A stretch of DNA of 64,000 bases from Schlegelella aquatica. Its GTDB lineage: Bacteria > Pseudomonadota > Gammaproteobacteria > Burkholderiales > Burkholderiaceae_C. Location of the stretch: positions 3,085,501-3,149,500 of the forward strand of contig NZ_CP110257.1 in NCBI RefSeq assembly GCF_026013905.1, in the 5' to 3' direction. Numbering within the stretch: the stretch's first letter is position 1; every line of letters begins with the position of its first letter. Below are positions 26,904 through 35,973 of the stretch, in pieces. The position numbers and the translations under genes were made by a program. The notes under the pieces are model-generated. The model did not search any database, was not told the DNA's origin, and was given only the letters and a program-made list of their open reading frames with translations.

Positions 26904-27410
26904 ATGACCAGCGCCTTCGACTTCGAGGCCCGCGACATCGCCGGCCAACCCGTCTCGCTCGGCACCTGGCGTGGCCGGGTGCTCCTCATCGTCAACACCG
27001 CCAGCCAATGCGGCTTCACGCCCCAATACGAGGGCCTGGAGCGGCTGTGGCAGAGCTACCGCGACCGGGGGCTCGTGGTGCTGGGCTTTCCGTGCAACCA
27101 GTTCGGCCGCCAGGAGCCGGGCGACGAGCCGCAGATCGCCTCGTTCTGCCAGCTCAACTACGGCGTCAGCTTCCCGATGATGAGCAAGGTCGAGGTCAAC
27201 GGCCCCCAGGCCCACCCGCTGTACCGCTGGCTCACCGAGGAGGCCCCCGGCGTGCTCGGCACGCGCGCCATCAAATGGAACTTCACCAAGTTCCTGGTCG
27301 GGCGCGACGGCCGGGTGATCCGCCGCTATGCGCCGACCGACACGCCCGCCTCGCTGGCAGCCGACATCGAGCGCGCGCTGGGCGAGCCGGCGCCGGCCGA
27401 CGCTCGATAA
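26904..27410 (+). CDS. Glutathione peroxidase family protein
   Basis: 168 aa. The peroxidatic Cys is C36 in [15 protein letters not shown]. The other catalytic-tetrad residues are visible in [12 protein letters not shown] (Gln) and [14 protein letters not shown] (Trp, Asn). The enzyme reduces peroxides; bacterial members often use thioredoxin rather than glutathione. It lies 26 bases before the aminotransferase gene on the same strand and is divergent from the chemosensory operon, with about 150 bases between the starts. Confidence 0.95.
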   Translation: MTSAFDFEARDIAGQPVSLGTWRGRVLLIVNTASQCGFTPQYEGLERLWQSYRDRGLVVLGFPCNQFGRQEPGDEPQIASFCQLNYGVSFPMMSKVEVNGPQAHPLYRWLTEEAPGVLGTRAIKWNFTKFLVGRDGRVIRRYAPTDTPASLAADIERALGEPAPADAR

Positions 27411-27436
27411 TGGCCGCTTCCCCCGCAGGAGAGACC

Positions 27437-28630
27437 ATGTTCCAGCATGTCGACGCCTACGCCGGCGACCCCATCCTCACGCTCAACGAAGAGTTCCAGA
27501 AGGACCCCCGCCCCCACAAGGTCAACCTGAGCATCGGCATCTACTTCGACGACGCCGGCCGGCTGCCCGTGATGAGCGCGGTGCGCGAGGCCGAGGCCTC
27601 GCTGCTGCGCGAGATCGGCCCGCGCCCCTACCAGCCGATGGAAGGCGCGGCCAACTACCGCCAGGCCGTGCAACACCTGCTGTTCGGCCGCGATCACGAA
27701 GCCGTCAAGAGCGGCCGCATCGCGACGCTGCAGACGCTCGGCGGCTCCGGCGGCCTCAAGGTGGGCGGCGACTTCCTCAAGCGCTACTTCCCGCAGTCGC
27801 AGGTGTGGGTGAGCGACCCGACCTGGGACAACCACCGCGCGATGTTCGAGGGCGCCGGCTTCCAGGTCAACACCTATCCGTACTACGACGCCGCCACCGG
27901 CGGGCTCAAGTTCGAGGCCATGTTCGCCACGCTGCAGGCCCTGCCGCCGCACAGCATCGTGCTGCTGCACGCCTGCTGCCACAACCCCACCGGCGTGGAC
28001 CTGTCGCGCGAGCAGTGGGGCCGGCTGATCCCGCTGATCCGCGAGCGCCAGCTCCTGCCGTACGTGGACATCGCCTACCAGGGCTTCGGCGACGGCATCG
28101 AGGAAGACGCCTACGCCATCCGCGCGCTGGCCGACGCGGGCGTGAGCTTCTTCGTCGCGAACTCGTTCTCCAAGAGCTTCTCGCTCTATGGCGAGCGCTG
28201 CGGCGGCCTGAGCGTCGTGTGCCCCGACCGCGACCAAGCCGAGCGCGTGCTGGGCCAGCTCAAGGCCGCCGTGCGGCGCAACTATTCCAGCCCGCCCACC
28301 CACGGCGGCCAGATCGTCGCGCGTGTGCTGCAAACGCCCGCCCTGTACGAGCTGTGGGCCAGCGAGCTGGGCGCGATGCGCGAGCGCATCCAGGCCATGC
28401 GCCAGCGCCTGCACGCGGTGCTCTGCGCCAAGCTGCCCGGCCGCAACTTCGACTACTTCGTCCAGCAGCGCGGCATGTTCAGCTACACGGGCCTCACGCC
28501 CGCGCAGGTGGACCGGCTGCGCGAGGAGCACGCGGTGTACCTCGTGCGCTCGGGCCGCATGTGTGTGGCCGGCCTGAACCAGCACAACGTGGAGCCGGTG
28601 GCCGAGGCGATGGCGGCGGTGCTCGCCTGA
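27437..28630 (+). CDS. tyrB: Aromatic amino acid aminotransferase
   Basis: 397 aa, the usual length for class-I aspartate/aromatic aminotransferases. Start [20 protein letters not shown] with AGGAGA upstream. The PLP Lys is K246 in [31 protein letters not shown] and [21 protein letters not shown] are family hallmarks, as is [10 protein letters not shown] near the end (substrate carboxylate Arg). It transfers amino groups between aromatic amino acids or aspartate and 2-oxoglutarate. tyrB is favoured over aspC on overall pattern, not proof. The dispersed repeat begins directly at its stop codon. Confidence 0.9.
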   Translation: MFQHVDAYAGDPILTLNEEFQKDPRPHKVNLSIGIYFDDAGRLPVMSAVREAEASLLREIGPRPYQPMEGAANYRQAVQHLLFGRDHEAVKSGRIATLQTLGGSGGLKVGGDFLKRYFPQSQVWVSDPTWDNHRAMFEGAGFQVNTYPYYDAATGGLKFEAMFATLQALPPHSIVLLHACCHNPTGVDLSREQWGRLIPLIRERQLLPYVDIAYQGFGDGIEEDAYAIRALADAGVSFFVANSFSKSFSLYGERCGGLSVVCPDRDQAERVLGQLKAAVRRNYSSPPTHGGQIVARVLQTPALYELWASELGAMRERIQAMRQRLHAVLCAKLPGRNFDYFVQQRGMFSYTGLTPAQVDRLREEHAVYLVRSGRMCVAGLNQHNVEPVAEAMAAVLA

Positions 28631-28707
28631 AGGCCCGGCGCTCGGCCGCGCGGAGCCGCGCCCTGACCCCGCGGGGGGTGGAGCGCCAGCCCCGGGGGCC
28701 AAGATAT
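28629..28707 (+). repeat. Dispersed repeat element, copy 4
   Basis: Starts with AAGGCCCGGCGCTCGGCCGC at the stop codon of the aminotransferase gene and ends with the motif GCCCCGGGGGCCAAGATAT (28689-28707). It is nearly collinear with the bottom strand of the element at 19550-19629 over about 80 bases, with scattered substitutions and one indel. The left-hand copy of the 19-bp motif is absent here. Confidence 0.75.
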
Positions 28708-28788
28708 CAGCGCGAGCGCCCCTCGTAAGCCGCCCCGCCGGCGCAGTGTGGTGTGCACGACCGCGGCGGGCCTTCGAGCCCCACAACG

Positions 28789-28815
28789 AAAAGGCCGGCG
28801 CATGCCGGCCTTTTT
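28789..28815 (-). terminator. Rho-independent terminator of the HU gene (usable in both directions)
   Basis: GGCCGGC (28793-28799), loop GCAT, GCCGGCC (28804-28810), flanked by AAAA on the left and TTTTT on the right. Read on the bottom strand it ends hupB with a T-run; read on the top strand it could also stop transcription arriving from the aminotransferase gene. Confidence 0.85.
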
Positions 28816-28831
28816 GCTGGCGCAGGGCCGA

Positions 28832-29194
28832 TTACTTCTTGCCAGCCTTCTTGGCCGGTGCGGCCTTCTTGGCGGCCTTGGCCGGAGCCGGGGCCTTGGC
28901 GGCCTTGCGAGCGGCGGCCTTCGGGTCCACGGCCGCCTTGAACGCAGCGCCCGGCACGAACTTCGGCACCTTGGTGGCGGCGATCTTGATGGCCTTGCCT
29001 TCGCGCGGGTTGTAGCCGGTGCGTGCAGCACGGGCGACCTGCTTGAAGGTGCCGAAGCCGACCAGCTGGACAGCCTCGCCCTTCTTCACGGCACCGACGA
29101 TGCTCTGGATCAGGGTGTCGAGGATGCGGCCGGCGGCGGCCTTGCTCAGGTCGTGCTCGGCGGCAAGCTTTTCGATCAGTTCAACGCGATTCAT
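28832..29194 (-). CDS. hupB: HU-type nucleoid protein with an H1-like basic tail
   Basis: 120 aa. Residues 1-90 are a standard HU/IHF fold: MNRVELIEKLAAEHDLSKAA, the GFGTFKQVARAARTGYNPREG arm region, and the end of the fold near KFVPGAAFKAAV. The last ~30 residues are almost only Ala, Lys and Pro (KAPAPAKAAKKAAPAKKAGKK), like eukaryotic histone H1 tails and mycobacterial HupB. Such tails add non-specific DNA compaction and are known in several Burkholderiales HU proteins. MNRVEL is taken as the start. A strong terminator follows the stop. Confidence 0.93.
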   Translation of the reverse strand: MNRVELIEKLAAEHDLSKAAAGRILDTLIQSIVGAVKKGEAVQLVGFGTFKQVARAARTGYNPREGKAIKIAATKVPKFVPGAAFKAAVDPKAAARKAAKAPAPAKAAKKAAPAKKAGKK

Positions 29195-29382
29195 TCTCGA
29201 GACTTCTTTCTGATGCCTCCCGCGCACCTAGCGGACGCGGGGCCTGCGAATGCAAGGCGGCGCGAAGTGTACCCGCCAGTGGGCTGGCCGCGCGACGCGT
29301 GCACGCCACACACCGGCGCTCGCGCCGCGTACCATTGCGCCCATCGCATGGCCCGAAGTGCCGCGCCCGCACAAGGACGCCC

Positions 29383-29862
29383 GTGGACCGCATCGACCGC
29401 CGCCTGCTGCAACTGCTGCAGCGCCAGGGACGCAGCAGCGCCCAGGCGCTGTCCGAGCACGTCAACCTCACGCCCCGCGCGACGCTCAACCGCATCCGGC
29501 GCCTGGAAGAAGAGCGCGTGATCGAGGGCTACCGCGCCGTCATCAACCGCGATGCGCTGGGCGAGCACATCTCCGTCTTCGCCGAGATCGCGCTCAAGGA
29601 TCAGCGCCAATCCACGGCACAGCGCTTCGAGCAGCGCATGCTGTCCACCCCCGAGGTGGTGGCCTGCTACCTGGTCAGCGGGCGCTACGACTACCTCGTG
29701 CGGCTGTGCTGCCGCGACATCACCCACTACCGGCACCTGACCAACGCCTGGCTCGACGACCCGACGCTGGGCATCGACAAGATCGTCACCAGCACCGAAC
29801 TGCAGACGGTCAAGGAGTTCGCCGGCTTTCCGATCGGCTGGGGCGAGGACCGCGAGGGGTGA
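29383..29862 (+). CDS. Lrp/AsnC-family regulator
   Basis: 159 aa from a GTG start with AAGGA six bases upstream. DRIDRRLLQLLQRQGRSSAQALSEHVNLTPRATLNRIRRLEEE is the typical AsnC helix-turn-helix; the RAM ligand-binding domain follows (VVACYLVSGRYDYLVRLCCRD). Such regulators bind amino acids and switch nearby catabolic genes. It lies directly upstream of ornithine cyclodeaminase and arginase on the same strand, 146 bases away, so it probably senses arginine, ornithine or proline and controls them. HU is divergent on the left. Confidence 0.9.
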   Translation: MDRIDRRLLQLLQRQGRSSAQALSEHVNLTPRATLNRIRRLEEERVIEGYRAVINRDALGEHISVFAEIALKDQRQSTAQRFEQRMLSTPEVVACYLVSGRYDYLVRLCCRDITHYRHLTNAWLDDPTLGIDKIVTSTELQTVKEFAGFPIGWGEDREG

Positions 29863-29879
29863 GCCCCGCGCCGCGCTCG

Positions 29880-29988
29880 CTTCCGTTTCGGAAGTGACCG
29901 CCCCCATCAACTGCCGAAGCAGCCGTCGGCCATAGCGCAAGTATTCCTCTCCGGCGCCGCCAGATTCCTAGACTTCTGATCTGGAATC
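29880..29988 (+). promoter_or_regulatory. Inverted repeats upstream of ornithine cyclodeaminase (candidate Lrp sites)
   Basis: Two dyads lie in the 146-bp gap. CTTCCG-TTT-CGGAAG (29880-29894) is perfect. CCAGAT (29960-29965) pairs with ATCTGG (29979-29984), and an offset pair, GATTCC with GGAATC, overlaps it up to 29988. AGAGGAGA just before 30009 is the ribosome-binding site. The dyads are seen; binding by the upstream Lrp-type protein is inferred. Confidence 0.4.
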
Positions 29989-30008
29989 GAAAGCCGTAGA
30001 GGAGACAC

Positions 30009-31058
30009 ATGACCACCTTCATCGACCTGGCCGACATGCAGCGGTTGGTCCGCACGCTCGGGGCCGAACGCATGATGGAAGAGCTCGCCGAGTACATCCG
30101 CGAGGACTACCTGCGCTGGCCCTCGTTCCAGAAGTCCGCCCGCACCGCGCACCACTCGCCGGACGGCGTGATCGAGCTGATGCCGGTCGCCGACGAGGCG
30201 CTCTACAGCTTCAAGTACGTCAACGGTCACCCGAAGAACCCGCAGCGTCGGATGATGACCGTGATGGCCTTCGGCGTGCTGTCCGAGGTCATCACCGGCT
30301 ACCCGCTGCTGCTGTCCGAGCTGACCCTGACGACGGCGCTGCGCACCGCGGCCACGTCTGCCCTGGCGGCGCGCGTGCTCGCACGCCCGGATTCGCGGAC
30401 GATGGCGCTCATCGGCAACGGCGCGCAGGCCGAGTTCCAAGCATTGGCCTTCATGAGCCAGCTCGGCATTCGCGAGCTGCGCGTGTACGACGCGGACACG
30501 GCGGCCACCGCCAAGCTGATGCGCAACCTCCATCCCTACGCGCAGAGCGGGCAGCTGCGCATCCGCCCGTGCGAGAGCATCGCCGAGGCGGTGCGCGGCG
30601 CCGACATCGTCACCACGGTGACGGCGGACAAGACGCGAGCGACGATCGTCACCGCCGACATGGTCGAGCCGGGGATGCACCTCAACGCCGTGGGCGGCGA
30701 CTGCCCGGGCAAGACCGAACTGGAAGCCGCCATCCTCGAGCGCGCCAAGGTCGTCGTCGAGTACGAGCCGCAGACGCGCATCGAGGGCGAGTTGCAGCAG
30801 ATGCCGCAGGACTTCCCCGTCACGCACCTGTGGGAAGTGCTGGCCGGCCGGACGTCCGCGCGCGACCACGACGACCAGGTGACGCTCTTCGACTCGGTCG
30901 GCTTCGCGCTGGAGGACTTCTCCGCGCTGCGCTACGTGCGCGACCTCGCGCGAGCGCACCAGGTGGGCCGCACGATCGAACTCGTGCCGACCCTGGACGA
31001 CCCGAAGGATCTGTACGGCGGCGCGGCGCCCAAGGCGGCCGTGCGCCTGGCGGCTTGA
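30009..31058 (+). CDS. Ornithine cyclodeaminase
   Basis: 349 aa of the ornithine cyclodeaminase/mu-crystallin family. NAD-binding motif GNGAQAEFQALAF near residue 137 and catalytic-type Asp231 in NAVGGDCPGKTEL. FKYVNGHPKNPQRRM near residue 70 is the substrate/NAD-contact region. The enzyme turns L-ornithine into L-proline and ammonia with catalytic NAD+. Arginase follows 25 bases later, giving arginine to ornithine to proline. The full active-site set favours a true cyclodeaminase over an alanine-dehydrogenase-type paralogue. Confidence 0.92.
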   Translation: MTTFIDLADMQRLVRTLGAERMMEELAEYIREDYLRWPSFQKSARTAHHSPDGVIELMPVADEALYSFKYVNGHPKNPQRRMMTVMAFGVLSEVITGYPLLLSELTLTTALRTAATSALAARVLARPDSRTMALIGNGAQAEFQALAFMSQLGIRELRVYDADTAATAKLMRNLHPYAQSGQLRIRPCESIAEAVRGADIVTTVTADKTRATIVTADMVEPGMHLNAVGGDCPGKTELEAAILERAKVVVEYEPQTRIEGELQQMPQDFPVTHLWEVLAGRTSARDHDDQVTLFDSVGFALEDFSALRYVRDLARAHQVGRTIELVPTLDDPKDLYGGAAPKAAVRLAA

Positions 31059-31083
31059 AACTCACACGCGAAGGGTGACGAGG

Positions 31084-31989
31084 ATGACGATCGGGTTGCC
31101 CGCGCTCGAACTGGTCGGCGCGGCCATCGGTGAGGGAGCCGGCGACAGCGGCTGCAAGTACGGCGCGCAGGCGCTGCGCGAGTTCGGTGTGCTGCGGGCA
31201 TTGCACGACGCCGGCGCGGCGATCGAAGACGGCGCCACCGTGGTCTCGGACCCGCTGGGCGCCGACGAACGCCTCGGCGTGGTGGAGGACTTCAGCCCCC
31301 GCCTGGCGGCGGCGGTCGAAGGCGTCATCGCCCGCGGGCGCTTCCCGCTGGTCATCGGCGGCGACCATTCCTGTGCCGTGGGCACGTGGAGCGGCGTCGC
31401 GCAGGCGATCCGGCCCCAGGGCGCGCTGGGCCTGGTGTGGATCGATGCGCACCTGGACGCGCACACGCCCGAGACGTCCGAGACCCAGGCCCCGCATGGG
31501 ATGCCGCTGGCGGCGTTGATGGGCCACGGGCGCCCGGGACTCACCGACGTGTACGGCTGGCGCGGCAAGCTGCGTCCGGAGCATCTGGTCATCATCGGCG
31601 CGCGCAGCTACGAAGCGGGCGAGCGCGCGCTGCTGGAGCGACTCGGCGTGCGCGTGATGTACATGACCGAGGTGCAGGAGCGCGGCTTCGCCGCCTGCTT
31701 CCAGGAAGCACGTGCGCGGGTGCGTCAGGGCACCGCGGGCTGGGGCATCAGCTTCGACGTCGACGCGCTCGACCCGGCCGACGCGCCTGGCACGGGCACG
31801 CCGGTTGCCGCCGGCATCCGGCTCGACGAGGCGCTGCGGGTGCTGGAGTCCTGCATCGCCGACCCGCAACTCAAGGCCTTCGAGCTGGCCGAGTACAACC
31901 CGCTGCGCGACCTGCGCGGGCGCACCGCGCGTGCCGTCACCGCGCTGCTGACCTCGGCCCTGGCGGTGCAAACGGCGATGGCCGCCTGA
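31084..31989 (+). CDS. Arginase
   Basis: 301 aa from an ATG with AAGGG eight bases upstream; a GTG at 31075 overlaps that site and is less likely. The binuclear-manganese ligands are all present: GGDHS with His95, DAHLDAH with Asp121, His123 and Asp125, and FDVDALDP with Asp225 and Asp227. It hydrolyses L-arginine to ornithine and urea. Family neighbours agmatinase and formiminoglutamase share the ligands, but pairing with ornithine cyclodeaminase supports arginase. No urease genes are in the window. Confidence 0.92.
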   Translation: MTIGLPALELVGAAIGEGAGDSGCKYGAQALREFGVLRALHDAGAAIEDGATVVSDPLGADERLGVVEDFSPRLAAAVEGVIARGRFPLVIGGDHSCAVGTWSGVAQAIRPQGALGLVWIDAHLDAHTPETSETQAPHGMPLAALMGHGRPGLTDVYGWRGKLRPEHLVIIGARSYEAGERALLERLGVRVMYMTEVQERGFAACFQEARARVRQGTAGWGISFDVDALDPADAPGTGTPVAAGIRLDEALRVLESCIADPQLKAFELAEYNPLRDLRGRTARAVTALLTSALAVQTAMAA

Positions 31990-32368
31990 GGGGCGCCTGC
32001 CGATCCTCGTCGCAAGCCTCGTCGCAAGTGCTGGTCGCCAGCGCACCGGGGGCGCCCCTCGGCGCGCGGTGCGCGGCGCACCCTGGCCCATTCGCGTTCG
32101 ACCCCGGCGCCACGCCCGCGACCGCGGCGTGAGCCCGCGGATTGGCAACCACTTGTACGCCTTTCGCGGCCCTCCCAGGGCCCGCCGAGGCACGTGAGAT
32201 CCCCGCCTCGCGGGAGGCGCCGGCGGGCGTGACGCCCGCACCCTTGCTTACAGCCGGCGACGGCGCGGCCCTTCGAGGCCTTGTTCAATCCCTGGCATCC
32301 GGGCTCGGCTCGCCCCCCGCGAGGGCCCGCGAGCGCGCGCCGCGCGACGACGACCCCCAGGGAGAGGA
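31990..32368. other. 379-bp gap without a supported gene
   Basis: No frame here has convincing start, codon use or homology. It contains a short direct repeat (CCTCGTCGCAAG twice, near 32005-32030). Toward the right end the G+C content stays high, and a GGGAGAGG ribosome-binding site precedes the acyltransferase. No clear hairpin terminator for the arginase operon. Confidence 0.5.
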
Positions 32369-34372
32369 ATGGCTGCTTCGATCGATTTCCGCCAGGACAT
32401 CAACGGCCTGCGTGCCTACGCAGTCGCCGCCGTCGTGCTCTACCACTTCGGCGTGCCGGGGTTCGCCGGCGGCTTCGTCGGGGTGGACGTCTTCTTCGTC
32501 ATCTCCGGCTTCCTGATGACCGGCATCATCGTCTCCCAGCTCGAGGCGGGCCGGTTCTCGCTGCTGGGCTTCTACCTCGCGCGCGCGGCCCGCATCATCC
32601 CGGCCCTGGCCGCCTTGTGCGCGGCCGTGCTGGTGTTCGGCTGGTTCTGGCTCACGCCGGTGGACTACCAGCGCCTGGGCCGTCACGTGGCCTCGTCGAT
32701 CGCGTTCCTGTCCAACGTCACCTATGCGACCGAATCGGGCTACTTCGACACCGCCTCGCACGAGAAGTGGCTGCTGCACACTTGGTCGCTGTCGGTGGAG
32801 TGGCAGTTCTACCTGCTGCTGCCGTTGGCCTTGATCGCCTGGCGGCGGTGGGTGGGCCGCGGCCCCGCCCACCTGCTCGCCTTCGCCGTCCTGGGGGTGG
32901 CGGTGTCGCTGGCCCTCTCGGTCGTGCTGACGGCCTGGCGCCCGACGTACGCGTTCTACCTGCTGCCCACGCGCGCCTGGGAGATGCTGGCCGGCGGCGC
33001 CGTCTATCTCGTCCAGCGGCGCTGGGCTCTCGCGCCCGCCGCGGCGCGCCTGTGCTACCTCGCCGGCCTCGCCTCGATCCTGGTGAGCGTCGTGCTGTTC
33101 CACGCGGGCCTGCCCTGGCCGGGGGCATGGGCGGCGCTGCCCGTGGCCGGTGCCGCGCTGGTGCTGCTCGCGCAGCGGCAGGACGCCCTTCCGACCGGCC
33201 ACCCGTGGGTCCAGTGGATCGGCACCGCGTCGTACTCGATCTACCTGTGGCACTGGCCCATCGCCGTGGGCGCGCGCTACTTCGGGCTCGCGGACCAGGC
33301 CTTGTGGGCGGTGCCGGCCGTCGCCCTGTCGCTCCTGCTGGGAGGCCTGTCGTACCGCTGGGTCGAGCGGCCCACCCGCGGCGCCTTGCGCGGGCTGCGT
33401 GCGCCCCGCGGCGTGCTGGTGCACGGCGCGGTCACGGCCTGCGTCGCCGGCGTGGCGGCGGCCGTGCTGTGGGCCCATGGCGTGCCGGCACGCGTGCCTC
33501 GCGAGGTCGAACTGGCCGCCGCCGAAGCACGCAACCGCAACCCCCGCTCCCCCGAGTGCCTGCTGACCGGCTGGGGGTTCGGATCCGTGCAGGGCTGCCA
33601 CATCGGGGCGCCGGGCCGTCCCGAGCGCGTGGTGATGATCGGGGACAGCCATGCCGGGGCGCTGTTGGGCGCGATCGATGAAGCGCTGACCCAGGAGGGC
33701 GTGGGCGGCCGGTTCTTCGCCGCGACCTCGTGCCCGCCGGTGCTGGGCATGGCCTGGGAACGGGGACTGGAATCCGATTGCCGCCGCTTCTATGCCGGCG
33801 TCGAGCAGTGGTTGAAGTCCCGCTCGGGCCTGACCCTCGTGCTGGTGGGCCGCTGGTCCAACTACCTCCACGATCGCCCGCAGCTCGTGACGCTGGACGG
33901 GCGCACCCCGCTGGACCGGCTGCCCGCGCCGCAGCGCGAGGCGCTGTACCGCGAACGCGTCGTGCAAGGCATTTGCCGTTACGCCCCGCACGGCTCGGTG
34001 CATGTGCTCGCCCCCATCCCCGAGATGCCGTACGACGTGCCGCGCACCCTCGCCACCGACTTGCTGCTGGGCCGGGCCCGCAGCGACTACGGGATCGAAC
34101 GCGCGGCCTACGCCAGGAAGCACGGCCCGGTCCTCGACGCGCTGCACGAGGCCGGCGCCCGGTGCGGCGCGCAGCTGGTGGACCCGACGGGGGCGCTGTG
34201 CGACGGCAGGTGGTGCCGGGCGGCCGAGGGGGGTCGGCCGCTCTACTTCGACGACGACCACCTGAGCGAGTACGGCAACCGCCGCCTGGTGCCGCTGCTG
34301 CGCCCCCTGGTGCGCCACGCCAGCCCGGCGCCCCGGGCGACCGCCGTCGTCCATGCGCCGCAGGCCGACTGA
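32369..34372 (+). CDS. OafA/YrhL-type membrane O-acyltransferase with a C-terminal SGNH domain
   Basis: 667 aa. Residues 1-370 form the acyltransferase-3 membrane domain with about ten or eleven segments: FRQDINGLRAYAVAAVVLYHF at the start, GGFVGVDVFFVISGFLMTG, and HTWSLSVEWQFYLLLPL. A soluble SGNH-hydrolase-like domain follows, with GDSHAG near residue 425 (Ser), and DDDHLSEYGN near the end (Asp/His pair). Such fusions move acetyl groups from the cytoplasm to surface polysaccharides such as O-antigen or exopolysaccharide. No glycan cluster adjoins it, so its acceptor is unknown; the Pel locus is about 26 kb away. Confidence 0.9.
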   Translation: MAASIDFRQDINGLRAYAVAAVVLYHFGVPGFAGGFVGVDVFFVISGFLMTGIIVSQLEAGRFSLLGFYLARAARIIPALAALCAAVLVFGWFWLTPVDYQRLGRHVASSIAFLSNVTYATESGYFDTASHEKWLLHTWSLSVEWQFYLLLPLALIAWRRWVGRGPAHLLAFAVLGVAVSLALSVVLTAWRPTYAFYLLPTRAWEMLAGGAVYLVQRRWALAPAAARLCYLAGLASILVSVVLFHAGLPWPGAWAALPVAGAALVLLAQRQDALPTGHPWVQWIGTASYSIYLWHWPIAVGARYFGLADQALWAVPAVALSLLLGGLSYRWVERPTRGALRGLRAPRGVLVHGAVTACVAGVAAAVLWAHGVPARVPREVELAAAEARNRNPRSPECLLTGWGFGSVQGCHIGAPGRPERVVMIGDSHAGALLGAIDEALTQEGVGGRFFAATSCPPVLGMAWERGLESDCRRFYAGVEQWLKSRSGLTLVLVGRWSNYLHDRPQLVTLDGRTPLDRLPAPQREALYRERVVQGICRYAPHGSVHVLAPIPEMPYDVPRTLATDLLLGRARSDYGIERAAYARKHGPVLDALHEAGARCGAQLVDPTGALCDGRWCRAAEGGRPLYFDDDHLSEYGNRRLVPLLRPLVRHASPAPRATAVVHAPQAD

Positions 34373-34593
34373 GGGCGTGCCGATCGCGTGAGAACGTGAT
34401 CGAGCGGGAGCGATCGCACGGCCCCCGCAGGGCTTGGATGAAGCGCATGCCCCGCAGCCTGGGCAGAACCCGCCTCGCCCGCGCCCGTCACGGGCGCGCG
34501 CCCTGCGCGCCGACGCCTTGACTGCCTGCCCGGCCCGCCGGGCGGGGCGACCGTAAAATCGGGCGCTTCTCGACCCATACACCAGGAGCCATC

Positions 34594-35517
34594 ATGTCGA
34601 TGGAAGATCGCGACGGAAAGATCTGGATGGACGGCGAGCTGGTGGACTGGCGCGACGCCAAGGTCCACGTGCTCACCCACACGCTGCACTACGGCTGCGG
34701 CGCCTTCGAGGGCGTGCGCGCCTACAAGACGGCGCAGGGCACGGCGATCTTCCGTCTGCGTGAGCACACCGAGCGCCTGTTCAACAGCGCCAAGATCCTG
34801 CGCATGAAGATCCCCTTCACGCTCGAGCAGGTCATGGAGGCGCAGAAAGAGGTGGTGCGCGCCAACAAGCTGGAGAGCTGCTACATCCGCCCGCTGACCT
34901 GGATCGGCTCCGAGAAGCTGGGCGTCAGCCCCAAGGGCAACAAGATCCATCTGATGATCGCGGCCTGGGCCTGGGGCGCCTACCTGGGCGAAGAGGGCTT
35001 GAAGCGCGGCATCCGCGTCAAGACCTCCAGCTACACCCGGCACCACGTCAACATCACGATGACCCAGGCCAAGACGGTGTCGAACTACACCAACTCGATC
35101 CTGGCCAACATGGAAGCCACCGACGACGGCTACGACGAGGCCCTGCTGCTCGACGCCTCGGGCTTCGTCTCGGAGGGCGCGGGCGAGAACCTCTTCGTCG
35201 TCAAGAACGGCGTGGTCTACACGCCCGACCTGTCGGCCGGCGCGCTCAACGGCATCACGCGCAACACCATCTTCGCGATCTGCCAGGACCTGGGCCTCAA
35301 GATCGTCGAGAAGCGCATCACCCGCGACGAGGTCTACATCGCCGACGAGGCGTTCTTCACCGGCACCGCCGCCGAGGTGACGCCGATCCGCGAACTCGAC
35401 CGCATCCAGATCGGCGCCGGCTCGCGCGGGCCCATCACCGAGAAGATCCAATCGGCCTTCTTCGACATCGTGAACGGCCGCAATCCGAAGTACGCCGAGT
35501 GGCTCAGCCTCGTCTGA
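34594..35517 (+). CDS. ilvE: Branched-chain amino acid aminotransferase
   Basis: 307 aa. Fold-type IV aminotransferase with THTLHYGCGAFEGVRAY at the start, PLP Lys160 in MTQAKTVSNYTNS, and SEGAGENLFVV and FFTGTAAEVTPI further on. It carries out the last step of Leu, Ile and Val synthesis (and the first of their breakdown) with 2-oxoglutarate/glutamate. AGGAG lies upstream of the ATG. A small zinc-finger gene follows after 67 bases. Confidence 0.96.
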   Translation: MSMEDRDGKIWMDGELVDWRDAKVHVLTHTLHYGCGAFEGVRAYKTAQGTAIFRLREHTERLFNSAKILRMKIPFTLEQVMEAQKEVVRANKLESCYIRPLTWIGSEKLGVSPKGNKIHLMIAAWAWGAYLGEEGLKRGIRVKTSSYTRHHVNITMTQAKTVSNYTNSILANMEATDDGYDEALLLDASGFVSEGAGENLFVVKNGVVYTPDLSAGALNGITRNTIFAICQDLGLKIVEKRITRDEVYIADEAFFTGTAAEVTPIRELDRIQIGAGSRGPITEKIQSAFFDIVNGRNPKYAEWLSLV

Positions 35518-35584
35518 CACCCGGGGTGGAGGCGGCGCCGCGCGTGCCGCCTTCGGCCGGGGCCACCTTCCAGGAGCCAGGACG

Positions 35585-35815
35585 ATGAGCAACGACAACC
35601 AGCAAACCGGCAACCCCTTCGTGCGCTCGGTGGTGGAAGTGACCGCCGCCGACCTGCAAGGGCACGGGGCGGTCTTCTGCCCCAATCCCAAGATGCCGTT
35701 GTGGAGCCACCATCCGCGCGTCTTCCTGCAAGTCACTGCGGAAGGCGAAGCGCGCTGCCCCTACTGCGGCACGGTCTATCGCCTGAAGGCCGGCGAGAAG
35801 CTGCACGCCCACTGA
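35585..35815 (+). CDS. Small zinc-finger domain protein
   Basis: 76 aa. The C-terminal part has Cys and His in the order CPNPKMPLWSHHPRVFL then CPYCGTVYRL, a zinc-binding pattern of the zf-CHCC type found in the mitochondrial complex I subunit NDUFS6 and small bacterial homologues. Its role in bacteria is not settled. AGGAGCCAGGACG precedes the ATG. Location directly after ilvE is common in Burkholderiales. Confidence 0.88.
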   Translation: MSNDNQQTGNPFVRSVVEVTAADLQGHGAVFCPNPKMPLWSHHPRVFLQVTAEGEARCPYCGTVYRLKAGEKLHAH

Positions 35816-35973
35816 GGCGTCCGGTCGCAGCGGCGCACGACGGGGCTCGCGGCACACGAGGGGGCCCGGGTGCGCGCGTGCGGGCGCGCCCGGCGCGGCA
35901 CGAGGCGGCCGGCGTCAGCGCCTCGGCCCGGTGTGAGCGCTCTCCGTACAATCCCGGGGTCCGGAAGCCTCCC

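Noticed and set aside
32275..32300. tRNA-like T-arm (GTTCAATCCC)
   Set aside because: No flanking five-base stem, acceptor stem or anticodon arm can be formed around it.
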